Source: Apus apus (Eukaryota; Chordata; Aves; Apodiformes; Apodidae). Taken from it: a stretch of DNA of 64,000 bases. Where the stretch lies: assembly GCF_020740795.1 (NCBI RefSeq), contig NC_067295.1, positions 124,001 through 188,000 of the forward strand, given 5' to 3'. A program made the position numbers and the translations under genes. Positions within the stretch are counted from its first letter, which is position 1. Each line of letters starts with the position of its first letter. The notes below the pieces were generated by a model that saw only the letters and a list, made by a program, of their open reading frames with translations, was not told where the DNA came from and made no database searches. Positions 38,001-51,000 of the stretch are shown piece after piece.

Positions 38001-41000
38001 ATAGAAAAGGCCAACAGAAGAGCTCTCTAAGTGACCTAGAGCCATTTCCTAGCCTTGTCTGAATGTGAAGTGAGACTGCTTCCATCCAAGGCCTCTGCCC
38101 AACTGTGGTCAAACACCTGAGGCACCCCTCAGCTGCTCTGTCCTGTACCTCTTCCACAGCCTGTGCTCAAAGGAGCAACTTGGGAAGCAAAGGCAAAAAG
38201 CATTGCAGCACTTCCATGCCAAATCCCAGAGTGCATAAGGAACAGATCTTTCACACCCAGCTGCAATGCTGCTGTGATAGCATTAGAGTTGGGATCCATC
38301 AAGTGAGTCATGTACATGGGTCTAGGGCCAGAGAAAGGCAGAAGCAGCAAAGTACAGACTGTGAAACAGTCTTGCCAGCATTAGCTTTAGGGTCCAAGAG
38401 CCAGGGGGCAGGGACCATGCAGAAATGGAGACAAGATGTTTCCAAATGGGTACTGCAGACTGAGTTACGGTGCTTCTCCCAGTACCTGCTTCTGGTCCTT
38501 CCCCACCCAGTAAGAACCCTTCCAACTCCCATAAAGCCCCATGGTTACCCATCTAAATGGATATTATGCTTTTTATAGCTACAACACTCCTGAACAAGAG
38601 AAACAGAACGCCCCTAAAATGCAAGCAGCCTTCAGAATGTCATTTAAGCACGTAACACCTTCTGCCTTAGAACGGCCCAGATGCCTCCTGCATTTCACCT
38701 GCTGCAGCTTAGGCAGCCTGTTCCAAACTCTGTGCCTTCAAGCAGGCCTGCCTGGCCAGGCACTTCAGCACCAAAGCCTTTACCACACTATTACTCAGCT
38801 CCTTACTGTGCTTCACACTGCTGTTCAGGAATCTGCCACTGTGGGCTACTGAGGCCATGGAAGGCTGGAGTGAGACCTTCTAGAGGCAGCTTGTTGAGAG
38901 AAGGGAAGGCCTCCTCAAGCCAAACAAACCATGGGCTTGCAAACTAGCCCTAGCCTTCCTGAGGAAATACAGTTTTTCCAAATTAGATATTGCTGGGCTG
39001 GGCACATTTTCCAATTTGCTGCTAGAAGTGACAGGAAAAAACACACCTCAGACCCAGTGTCAGCCACTTCTTGGCCAAAATATTAGTTGTTACAGCTTGC
39101 TTCAAAGCAAATAGTCTCCCTTATTTTAATATCCTTATGCCACATACTAAAGCAAGCTCTTCTCTGCCCATAAAGTCTGCCTCCTAGGGTGACCAGAGGG
39201 AACTTCTATCCCAGCATAGCAGCAGACCAGCAGCTTCTACCAGATATGCAGCTAGATAGTGTAGCAATGGCAGAAACAGCTCCTTCAGCAGTTCTGAGGC
39301 CAATGGTACTGGCCGAACCAAGGAGCGTGCAGAGCCGAGATGCAAGAGGGCTCTAGAAAGGCAAGTGTCCCCTCCTCCCTTAAGTACCTGGGGCCAGTAA
39401 CCACAGCGCAGTCTCTGAAGTGCAAATAGCAGTGAAATGAAGCTGCAGACCGTGTTCCAGACCATCAGTGATGCTTCTGCCCAGTGTACATTGGCACAGA
39501 CAGAAACACAAGAGCAGACCTGGTGGGGCAGCACGGGGCCAGCTCAGCTCAGCAGCCAGGGTGCAGAATAGGCTCCATCCTCTGCTGCCTTGTGGAGAGC
39601 ATGCAGGGAACCTGCAGCACAGCAGGAAGGTGGATGAGCATGATAAGACAACACCTCCCATGACTTCTTAAGGAAGATGACAAGAAAAATCAAAAATAAG
39701 GAGGGAAGGAGCCAAAAAACTCCTCTGATTTCTTGGAGCATTGCTCTGGAAGCCCTTGAGCTAGGGGTGGATTGAGGGAGTAGCAACATGGGCAAGGCCC
39801 TGCAGGTTCAAAATCAAGATAGCAGAGACCATGGCTGCTCTCTGAACAGGCAAACCAGGGATGTGGATGATAGAAAAACTCTCCCAGCAGTCACGTGTGA
39901 AAGAAACAGCTTCTCTTCATTACAGTGCTCTCTCTTACTTAGGGAGCTGTGGGGTTGCTAAAGTCTTGGGTGAAAGAGAGGGGAGAAAGAAGAGAGTTTA
40001 TTGGTATCACAGCAAAACCAGATTATAACTGCACTGGAAATACACATGCACCACAAAGGTTTTCTCAGTGTAAGATCTTCTGAAGCCAAGCAGCCCAAGA
40101 GTTACTAGCACTTTGGCTACATAAGTCTTCTCATTCTGTTATCAGTATTACCGTAGCTTTTAAAGATAAGTATCCTAAACAAAACAGAGAGGGAGATGTT
40201 GGAGGGAAACATAGTGACAGTGCAATTAGCAGTGTCATGGTTGGCTTTATTAGCTAGCAGAAATTGCTCAGACTCTGCGCTACTGACCTGTTAACTGCAG
40301 CAGACCAGGTCTAGGGCAGAAGATGGAGTTGCAGGCACATCCAGGCAGGAAAACATTTCTGAATAGTTCTAAAAGCTGGTCAATGTTTCAGTTAATGTGC
40401 TTGGAAAATGCTGGGGGATATGCTGATCCAGTAGAAAGCTCTGGTAGCAAGAGTTTTTCTGGAATTACACGTGTTTTCAAGACCTTTCATTTGCACACTC
40501 CACCCAGAAAGGCAAAATCTTTCTGAAACCTGATTTGTGTTTGGTCTTTTGGACATGCAGTTCAGTGACAATGATGGAAGGACTGGTTCTGATCATACCC
40601 CATGGACAGGGCCGGGGCCCTCCACAATTAAACTGTTACAGCTGGGTTCAGAGAGCCAAATATATTAGCAGGAAAAGTAACACCACCTGTGTTGTTTGGA
40701 AAAGGTAGAGGAACTTTAATGTAACTAACATGCTTGCCATGGGCTACGGATTTAAGATTCTATGTACACCCAAATTCTCAAGTCATGTGAGAATGCCAGG
40801 GAAAATAATTTAAAGTTTTGTACTCTTTGTATGGTTGCACATCTACATAAGCTAAAGGGTAATTTTTAAGCTATAGAATTGCTTCTTCTGGCATTATAAG
40901 GGGGTTTGACCTAGGATTGTTAAAAAAAATAATAAAAAAAAAAATCAATCATATTTGAGACATTAACAGGACAAATGGCACTAGAAATAGGCGTGTATTT

Positions 41001-41132
41001 CTATGAGCCTGACAATTTTCAGTTGTATGCAATAGAGCTTATGTAAACTTTGTTTCTCTTCTAAGTTTTGCTAACACTGCTCCTGGCACAGTACGGAAAA
41101 GGCCCTACACCGTGCAAGGTAACATCAGGTCC
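35086..41132. other. Spacer between IL9R and IL21R
   Basis: About 6 kb that should include the IL9R promoter (right of 35086) and the IL21R 3' UTR (left of 41133). It holds a 16-base A run at 35875-35890 and short AT-rich runs at about 40921-40945. No exon, RNA gene or clear repeat family was recognised. Confidence 0.65.
40246..40251 (-). terminator. Candidate IL21R polyadenylation signal
   Basis: AATAAA on the minus strand about 880 bp past the IL21R stop; another lies at 39997-40002. Either could end the 3' UTR. Confidence 0.3.
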
Positions 41133-42047
41133 TTAGTTTGTCTGTGTCCCATTGACAGAGCCGTCAGACTGACAGGAGACCCACTGCTTGACGTAGCTGC
41201 GTGGGAAGTCCTCCCCTTGTGGCTGAAGAGGGATGGACACACAGTTGTTCTGACTGTTTTGCTCAAACTCACAGTCAACTGGACTCCCACAGTCCGAGTC
41301 CACAAAGCCACTGTCAATAGTGTCCAAATCTACACAAATCATAGGGTAACTGTCCCCAGGCTTTGCCGTGTGAGAAAAGAAGTCACAAGAGCCTTCACTG
41401 TAGGAAACGCTTTCACCATCAGGAGAAGGTAGAGAAGTTGGATTTTCCAAATCCCACTGATCAGGCTGCAAGCAAAGGGCTTCTAGGATGCTCCCTACCC
41501 CTCCTTCCAGAGCCCTTTCTACTTGCTGGTGGGCTGGGACACTTGTACTCCTCATATGGCCTGTGGACACAGAGCCTGAGGCAAGTATTTTGTCCTGTGT
41601 GCTCAGGTCAGCCAGATGCAAGTCACTGGATATCCTTCTGTCTTCATCATCAATGTTAACCTTGGGGTAACCGGTTTCTCCAGCACTGCTACCCCCCTGG
41701 CTGGTATGCTGGTGTCCCCTGTACACGCTGTTGCAGTTGCAGTGGCAGTTACAAGGTGTAAATTCATCAGCCACAGTCACTGTATCGATGGACAAATGCC
41801 CATATGACTGGTCCTGGGTCCCAGTGCTGCTGCTCACTGCAGACAGCAGGGACTGGCTGTCCTGACCTGGGGTGGTCAGGCAAGACACACAGGGCTTGCA
41901 AGGCAGATCTTTTCTCAGCTCACGCAGCTCCTCCTGTGAGGTGCTGTTGGAAGGACGCATGGTGTAAACTTCTAGGACTTCTGGAAGGACTATTCCCCAT
42001 TCAAAGAAATCAAGGGTCATTTTCGTATGGGATGCACCAACCCACTT
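41133..42047 (-). CDS. IL21R: IL21R coding exon 8 (cytoplasmic tail and stop)
   Basis: Residues 291-594 and a TAA stop. Begins KWVGASHTKMTLDFFEWG and holds LPEVLEVYTM, the conserved SYGHLSIDTVTV and the C-terminal STAT motif YVKQ at 575-578. A cysteine-rich insert, CNCHCNCN, follows the SIDTVTV block. The acceptor is TTTTATGCAG. Confidence 0.97.
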   Translation of the reverse strand, partial: KWVGASHTKMTLDFFEWGIVLPEVLEVYTMRPSNSTSQEELRELRKDLPCKPCVSCLTTPGQDSQSLLSAVSSSTGTQDQSYGHLSIDTVTVADEFTPCNCHCNCNSVYRGHQHTSQGGSSAGETGYPKVNIDDEDRRISSDLHLADLSTQDKILASGSVSTGHMRSTSVPAHQQVERALEGGVGSILEALCLQPDQWDLENPTSLPSPDGESVSYSEGSCDFFSHTAKPGDSYPMICVDLDTIDSGFVDSDCGSPVDCEFEQNSQNNCVSIPLQPQGEDFPRSYVKQWVSCQSDGSVNGTQTN

Positions 42048-45000
42048 CTGCATAAAAGGACATACAGGGAGAGAGGGGGAGAGAGAAGTTAGTATCATCA
42101 GGTTTGAGGTTCCACAGAAATGACACAAGTTCTTATGCTTTTAGAGGCAAAGTCAAACTCTGAGATCACTGACTCCTCCAAAACAGTAGGGCATGAGATG
42201 CTGTTATTACCAGACACAGGCAGCTGCAGGAGAACTGACTTCAGTCACTGAACAAATTACTTCTGAGAGGCATGGCTTTTCAATTTTCTCTATGCTGCAA
42301 AGAATGCCACTGCCCGTAGTAGCATTCCTCTGTGCATCAGCCAGAGGCCTCTACCCAAGCCACCACGCCTCCCCTGCCCTCTTGTCCTGGACACTGCTTC
42401 TCTCAGGAAGGATGGTCAGCTTCTCTCCCTCCATGCTGCATCTGCACCCAACACACACAGCCCTGCCCTGTCACTTCCCTCACCTTAGTTCCTCAGTTAG
42501 GGGGCCAGGGCAAGGCTTCTCTCAAATCTTCTGTATGCAACCATGCCCCAGACCAGCCTTTGTACTCACAGTGACAAGAAGAAGCAGGAGTAGGCAGGCA
42601 ATGGGGACCTCAAAGAGCTGCAGCCACCATCTGCTGCAGATAACACACTTAGCTAATTAGGCATGATTAGATGATTAGGCAGTGCCACACATTGAATCTT
42701 GCCCTTCTGTATCACCATTAGTGTCACATTCTGCCCTGTGTTGTTCATTGTCTCTGATCATGAGTCCCTTGCATTTCTAGAATCACAGAACTGCTTTGGT
42801 TGGAAAAAACCTTTAAGATCACCAAGCCCATTCAGTCACATCTGGGAGCAGAGGCACCTCTGGGTTTCTCTGATCTAAAACAAAGCTTCCTCAGAAAATT
42901 TAGGCATGTGTTACTAATGAATGCCAGGGAGTCCTAAAGTCTGCAGTCTAGAGGCTCGGCATAGCACAGGCTCAAGACTTGGTCCTGCTCTGACACTTGC
43001 CTAATGGCTGGGCTGTGTCAAGGCTCTTCGAAGTGCACCACTTTCTGCTGTGTATAGAACAGGTAACAACACTGAACTTCATAAACATGGTGAAGGCTTC
43101 TGACTGTGATGAGAGCTGGGTGTTGCCACAGCTGTCAGGCTGCCTCAATCATGTCAGCCTCCTGTCTCAAACTGCACCCAGCATCAACTGACATGAGCAA
43201 AGTATTTCAGAAGAGAACAGCTGGACACAGCTTATTACCCCCTGACACAGAGAATGGAGAAGTCATTACAGTAAGAAGCACCCAGTCTATTTTAATTTAT
43301 TTTTAACCTAAGTTACAATGAGCTTAGTAGTAAAGCTGTAATGGATGGCAAGGTGCAAAAGGCTGTTTGAAGAAACATCAGGAAATCCCTTTCATGGACT
43401 TGACCAGGCAGAATATTTCCTACTCCCTCTTGACAGCTCTTGGCAAATTCCCACCCAACATGAACCTAAGGACATATGTACACACGACATCAACAATGCT
43501 GCTCTGCTTTCCCTTCTCTTTTTATGACTTAACTTTTTCTCTGACATTTTCACTCCTTCCTTCCCAACCCAGGACTGTTGTCTATTGTTATTTGCTGATC
43601 CTTATTCATGGACATATCTTAACCACTTGCTTTGATACAGGTAGGATGCAGTTGGCTGAGCCCTACACCAACTGGTTTCTTGCCAGCCGAAAGTGATGTG
43701 TCTGATCCCACAGAGTGATGTCACCACACCCTCTGCCTACACACTGTGCTGGGGCTGTGTGGGCAACTGCTGCTTTCATCTGAACATTTATTTAGAAGTA
43801 ACTCAGCTTTAGCAACTAAGGCTAATTCTCTTCCCAGCAGCACTGAGCAGCCTAACTAGAAACCAGCAATAATGTAAATTCCCACAGAACAGTGAACTTC
43901 ATGGCTTGGCCCTAAGAGAAGCAGGGCTCTTGGCACACAGGATGTTTTTCACTTCCACTGTGAGCACTAGCCAGTATACTGACTCTTGGGAATTCCCACA
44001 CTGAGTCCACCTGGTCCTCGCTCCTTTCTCAGAGCAACCAGTGCCACCTGCCTCACAAGAGGATGCAAGTACCCCTGTGGTGCATGTATGGGAAGCCATA
44101 ATTGGGCTGAAAGAGGAAGGCAGGAAGTGAGACAGTCACACCAGGCTGCAGCCTGAACAGCCCCCCTCCAAGTTTACTGGCTTAACCTAATTGCAAACAT
44201 CAGCAATGCAGCAGTGGGAAAGTACACAAAGATCATTAAGGCCCAGCTGGTGTCTTGCTTGCAGAAGGGCTAACAAAAAGCAGACACTGAAGTGGCTGGG
44301 ATCAGTGCTGTTGTAGCAGCAGGAACTTGCTCAGAAAGAGGCATTGATGTCTGCACTCACATGCCAGCACTTTTACAGTTTGACAACAGCAGCGTGAGTT
44401 GCTCTTCAGCTTAACACAACCATTGCTTATTGCTGCTCAATGTTCTTTCACTTTTTGTACCCTGAGAACTCCAGCAAACTCTGCAGTCTTTGCAAACTAT
44501 ATTGTCACATGTGCAAGTTTGGCTGGTGTTAAAGAAGAAGAGAATTTGGGAGGGCTAAGCAAAGTTACTCAAAGACACTTCCTTCATAGGGAAGCAGCTG
44601 CACTACCACATGGCAATTATGTGCCCCCCAAGCTTGAGCCACCTTCCCAGGATGATATCCACAGCTATTGTCTGTATGAGTGACTCTTCAGAGAGAACTG
44701 CAAGGCTTAATGCTGAGCTCATGTCACTGCAGAGGCTGGAGAGGGAGATCTGGCTCTACCATGAAGTCTGCTCCATGGCCTTGGTGGCAGCATGGGACTG
44801 GACCTTTAGAAAAATCCCAGTTACTGTTCTGGTATCCCTTCAGGTTCCCAGGCTTCCCGTACCACACTCAACTCATCCACTTAGACAGCACCTACAGGGA
44901 ATAAGCAGCACAGACAAAGGCCTTCATGACACAGAATAGGCACTGGAGAGCTCTGGTTCCTTTTATCTGAAGCTGTTTGGTATTCCCTTGAGACAGACTC

Positions 45001-48000
45001 CCCCCTCTCACTGCCCTGCTGAGAGACCCTTGTCCAGGACAGGGTAACAGGCCTTTTAGTTTAACTTTGTCCTGTGCCCCACTCACTTATATAGCCCATT
45101 TATACCTTGAAATCTCCATTATGCACCAGGTAAAGAGGTTTGAAAAAGTGAGCAGGGTCTGGGATGATGCAAGCCATCTTCTTCCACAAGCTGGAAGAGA
45201 AAAGAGGAAGGCTTTGGGGTTAAGCACACATTGCAGATGCAAAGCAAGGCACCTCCAGATCCAATTTAAGCAGCTGAAATCACCCGCCCAGCCTCCCTGG
45301 CCTCACAAGTTAGCAAGTGGCCAAGAATGCCTCGTGCTGTCAGAGCCCTCTAATGGCCTTTTGTGTGAGCCTCACAGGAGGTCAAACCTCAGCCCTCAGG
45401 ACTTGTGCACCCATTTCAAAAAAATTTCCAATCTTTTCCTTCCTGGAAAACACTAAGTGCTGGAAAAGCGTTTTTCCCTTGGCTGGGCTGGCCTGTGGTC
45501 TGCATCTGCAGGCCAGAACACTGCCCTGTGCACTTCTTCTGTGGCTGTGGGCTGTGCCAGCCCTGTTGCTGCACCAGCCTTGTGCACCCCACTCCTCTGC
45601 AGGGGCAAGTGGCCCTCCAACAGGAGAGAGGTTCCCAGCAAATGTTGGGGGCCCTGTGTTAGCTTTGGAAAGGGGCAGGCCAGCCCTGGCTACTGCTCCC
45701 ATCTGGCAGCTGCAGTGCACAGACAGGACCAGGAGAACAGCCCAGGAGGCTGGCCCCTGTTCAGTCCTCCCCTGTGCCATTGTCTTGTCCCAGCCAGCTG
45801 AATTGCAGCAGAGCCCTGGAGCAAAGCAAGGTGCTCTTGGCAGTACACCACCTGGAGACCATACTTTGCTAGCCCCACAGGCCCATGGCTCTGTCCATGC
45901 ATGAACATACAGGATGCAAAGAAGGCTGCATGGGAACATCTCACCTTTAGCCAGAGTAGGAGCATTTACTCCAGCTTCCTAAAGCATTCTTACCTTCTTT
46001 GTTTGGCCAGAAAGGTTGTGATTGAGACAGTGATTGCCACGACCCCACCAAACAGCAGCAGCCATTCCACGCCTGATGCCTGTGTCACTGCTGGAGGAAG
46101 AGACAGGGTCATTCAGGCTCAGCTTGCATTTCTACCCTGGTCATAAGCAAGAGGTGGAGGTGGTGAGAAAAAAACCCTCAGTTTCTACCCCAGATTTCTC
46201 TTATGGACCCTGAGGCCGTCACCAGGGCCCAGTACTCCAGACATGAGGTGTGAGTAAGGATGCTCAGAGAAGACTGCATGAATGGAAGGAGCAGGGCATC
46301 AGCTGCTCTGCAGCCTGGCTGCCCCACAAACCAACAGGCAACATGCTTGAGGCAGGACAGCAACTCCCTGCTACAAAGACCCCCACTGTTTCTGCCTCCT
46401 CCTGTTTTAGGGACTCCTGCTCAGATGATCCATGAAGGGGAAAGTGAAGCTGGCCAGAGACATGTGAAGAAAAGGCGTTGACTAGCTGAGTGCTTGTTGG
46501 CTGTTCTCTGCCTATGATGGAAAGGAGCACCTTCAAGACCCATAACTCAGATAACCCTTAGCAAATGGAGCCTGACCCTGATGCTACAGCACCATGTAAT
46601 ACTTCAGCTCAAGCTGTACACCAGTGACAGCAGGGAAGTTCAGCACATGTTGCTGACATTGACCGCAGCCATCATGCCCTCCTCTGTTTGAACAAAGATT
46701 TCCTGTTTTCATAGCCTCTGTTCCACCACGAGAAGCACCAACATACTTCTGTGCAGAGGGTTCTGTGTACTCCTTGTGGAGTGGGAGTTCTGGCTACCAA
46801 ATGAGAGACCCATGCCAAACAGCACCAAACAACAGAGTCCAGACATGTACCTCAGCCCTGAGACCAGGCTCCCCTCTTGCCTTAGCTGAAGGCAATCCTA
46901 AGCCACAGTAGTGGAGGCATCTCTACTAGATCTCCCCCATTTCTGAAAGCTGCAAGCAAGACCCTGGATGTTTGACACTGGAAAGGAAGCTACAGGCACC
47001 CAAATCCACAGCCATCCCCACCAAACCCTCTTCCAGTGGGCCATGCTGTAAGGTGGGTGAGAACGTCAATACAGACAGCACTTATCAGCCCAGGCCTCAA
47101 GTCCATATACTCAAGTAAGCAAGCCAAACATGCCTGTCTTTACTAGACTATTTGAAATTTGTTCCAACTAACTAGATTTGATTAGAGTTCTGGAGGCATT
47201 CATTGACATTGTACCAACTGCAAGGGCAAGGAGAGGTGGTAACATATACCGGCAGGCCTGGTTTTCAGTTTCAGCAGAGGACTCCATTCACTCCAAAATC
47301 CAAGGAAGCCAGTGCCTTCTCGTGGTCTGGCTCTCACTTGGAACTCATATTCAGTGTTCACCTGGAGTTCCCATGGCAGGATCACCAGTGTCCGTTTATC
47401 TTCATGGACAGCTTTAGTCTTCTGATTCTGGAAATGATTGAACACCAAAACACTCAGGGCTGGAATGACTGCTCCCAAATGACCCTCACTGCTGCACAGT
47501 GAGGAGGCCTGCAAAGTAATCTCTGTTTTCTGCAAGGCCATGTTGTTTCTGCAAGGCCCTGCTCTGGCTGCTCTGGGGGGACCTGGTGGGCCATTCCATG
47601 CACAAGAAGCAAATGAACGATGGGCCTTCCCCACAGGATCTAGTACTTCTCAAGCAACTTCTGCTTCTTGATTTTTTTTTTATTTATTTCCACCCCCCCC
47701 AATTTTTGCCTGTTTTCAGTCTGGGAGAGACTCCAAAGTGACACCTTTTCTAAACTATGAAAACCCTGCTTCCACACCAGCACTCCTGTCCTGGTTGTGC
47801 TGGCCTCTTCTTTGCTGGTGCACCCTACTTGATGGTAAACTGACATAGAATCATAAACTCATAGAATGGTTTGGGTTGGAAGGGACCTTAAAGCTCATCT
47901 AGTTCCAATCCCTCTGCATGGGTAGGGATACCTCCCACTAGACCAAGTTGCTCAAAGTCCTGGACAACCTCTCCTCGAACACTTTCAGGGATGGGGCATC

Positions 48001-51000
48001 CACAACTTCCCTGGGCAACCTGTTCCAGTGTCTCACCACCTTCATAGTGAAGAATTTCTTCCTAATGTCTAACCTAACCCTGCTCTCCTCCAGTTTAAAG
48101 CCACATCTCACTTACCTCCCAGGTGTCGGTCCTTCTCTTATAACGTAGCTGATATTCCAGCTCCTCATTCAAAAAATAGTAATGAGAGTTCTGGTAGATG
48201 GTTTCCCAAGAAATATTGTAACCTTCTGAGAACACAGCAGTCAGGTTGAATGGGGGCTGTGGTTTGACTGGAAGACAGGATGGTGTTACTCTTCATAACA
48301 TTACTGAAGACAAGAGGTGGCCCAGCACAGTACCAGCCCTGGCAGGACTGGGCCCTCCTACAACATCCACAACATTCCTGCTTCTCAGGCTGAGCAGTGC
48401 TGAGCCATGCACAGAAACTTGCAGCTCAGCAGCACAGTGAAGTCAGGCCCATGTTTCTTAGAATACACTTTCTGCCTGTCTCTGAACCTCCCCATCACCT
48501 AAGGAGCAGGAGAAGATAGCACAAGAGGTAACACCTCCTGGGAGGTGTAAAGAGTCAAGCACCTTGTTCTCGTGACACAGGAATCATGAACTCTTGCACA
48601 GTTTGGGAAAAAACCCTCAGTGTAAGAGACATCAGGAAGAGCTGAGGCCAGTGGATGTTGCATAAACCTGGTGCAAATCCCTGTGTCCCAAGTTTTGGTA
48701 TCCCCTGCAGGGTGTTTTCATGTATTGAAAAGCAGGAATGCACAAACTCCAGCACTAGTCTGCAGGCTCCATCCCTGAGCTGATGCCTCTGTATGGGGCA
48801 TGTGGGACACAGGCAAAGCACCACAACCCAATCTATAGGCTGCCAGTGGGGGCAAGGGGCTTTCCTGAAATGTGGTGGCATTTGGCAAAAAGTTTACACT
48901 TCTCACGTAGAGCTTAATTTCAGAAGAATCCAAGTAGAAAACTCATTTTTTATGCCTGCGTGGTACCTGTCTGCCTGGCTAACCATGTCTTTTCTTCAGA
49001 GTTTGCTGCACAGCTCAGAACACACAAGCATTCCACCAAGCCAGTCCTCCTGTCATGCAGAAGAGATGGTTAGGAATTGCCCCAGAAACACAAAGTACCA
49101 CCTCCACTGTGGCTGGGACACCTTGTGCCATCCACAATAATGTCATGTTTGTTCAGGTGGCCACCGCAAGAGCCTCCTGGGACTCCTGTGAGGATATTTG
49201 TGGTACTTCAAATTAAAGCAATTCCTCCTGCCCTTTAGATTCTATGCAGGAACAAACACTTGCATAGTCTAGGTATGAGACTGGTCTAGGTGGAAATTTA
49301 TCACCTACTACTTCACGAGGAGCAGGAATTTCCCCATGAAAGGCTGGGGCCCAGTCAGCTCTCAGCTCAGCCTCAAGCATAAATTTTTCTGTAGTTTACA
49401 ATAGCAACAATAAGAGCACAGTGCTCTGTGTAGAGAAGTGCACACCAAACATCCCCCAGCTGTCGGCTGCTCCCTCCTTGCCCAGACTATCCTAGCACAT
49501 AGAGATAGTCAGACAGTATCTATCAAATCCACCATTTTTGTACTTACTGTTCTCTGCCATATAAAAGCTTTTGGAAATCAGGCGCTGCTTGCTAACCATC
49601 TCTGTAACATCCACCTGGACTTTGATATCTGCCAGGAGTACAGTCATGTCCACAGTGCACATGTACTGTGTGTGACTGGTGTTCCTGGGCAATTGCAGGA
49701 GACTGCAGGCAGCCACAGTATTTTCTGGATCTTCCTCAGGAAACCTAAAACCACCAAAACAAACAAACAAACAAACAAGTCCACAATTACTACATGCTGT
49801 ATACAGTTGGACTAATCTGTTGCTGAACCATCACACACAGAAATCAATAAGAAAAAAAGAGGCATCATGTTCAAATAAAAAATGATCTTTGAACTTTGAC
49901 AATTTTTCTCCCTTTCTATTTGCTCAGCTTAGCATCTTTGAGAGAAGCAGGAAAGTGAGCATGAAGTGTTCATGGAAAGGAAAGCTGCTCACCAGGGCTG
50001 CACAGCCCAGGACTGCACCCACTTCCTTGCTGGAGCAGAAGAGCAGCCAAAAGGGCTTGGACAAGCTGTGTGAGCCCTGCCAGCACATAAGTGAAAGTCC
50101 ACTGTTAACAGCAGCAAAGGGCAAGGTATCCCCAGGGCAGGGGAGAAAATTATGCCAAGGAAGCCAGAGTCAGTGTAACAGTCAGTGGACACAGGGATCC
50201 TTTGCTGGGGGAGAAGCCAGTTGATAACTGGAGTGTGTATGAAGTACCAGGTGAAAACCAGCATGGCAGCAAGAACAAGAATTCTACCTAACAAAGAGGA
50301 TGGAAAGACACCTCTGTGCTATGGCTGTGTTAGAAGTTCCTGAGGGCTGCCTGCTGCCCATCCTACTGGGACGTACCATGTTGCAGTGAGGTGATAGGAA
50401 CCAGCACCCAAGTCATTGCTCAGGATACAGGACAGGGTCTGCACATAGTCCACAAAACAAGTGAGGTTCTCAAAACACGTAACTGTAGGTTTGGAAAGAG
50501 AAAACACAGTATTATCTTCCCTAATGAAGCAAGGAGAACTTTAATATCAACATACACAGTCCTCAGGGCTCCCACTAAATCTGAAGGGAACAGATCACTC
50601 TGTGCCAACCCCAAAGAAGTCTCCAGTCGTGGAGTGTAAGATGTTTTCCATCTCTACAGGGAGCAGAGGCATTGCCAGCAAGATCAGCATGAGACAAAAA
50701 TCTATTAAAAATTCTGTGGGACCAAATGGCATGCCTAAATACCAGGAAATTCCCAAATTGTGGCTGAATTTTCAAGCTTCTCTCTGTCCCCTCTTGTACA
50801 GTCATTACAGCAGAGTGACATGCTAGTTCTGCAAGAATTCTAGTTTATGTATCATATAAGAGAGGCACAATGACCCCGCTGGGAACAGTAGCATATTCAA
50901 ACATTTTTATGATACCACTTCCTAAACTGAGTACTGTTCTTTGCTAGTCAAGCTTTTGTTTTATGACACACATCTACAGGGCATCTTGCACATTTGAAAA

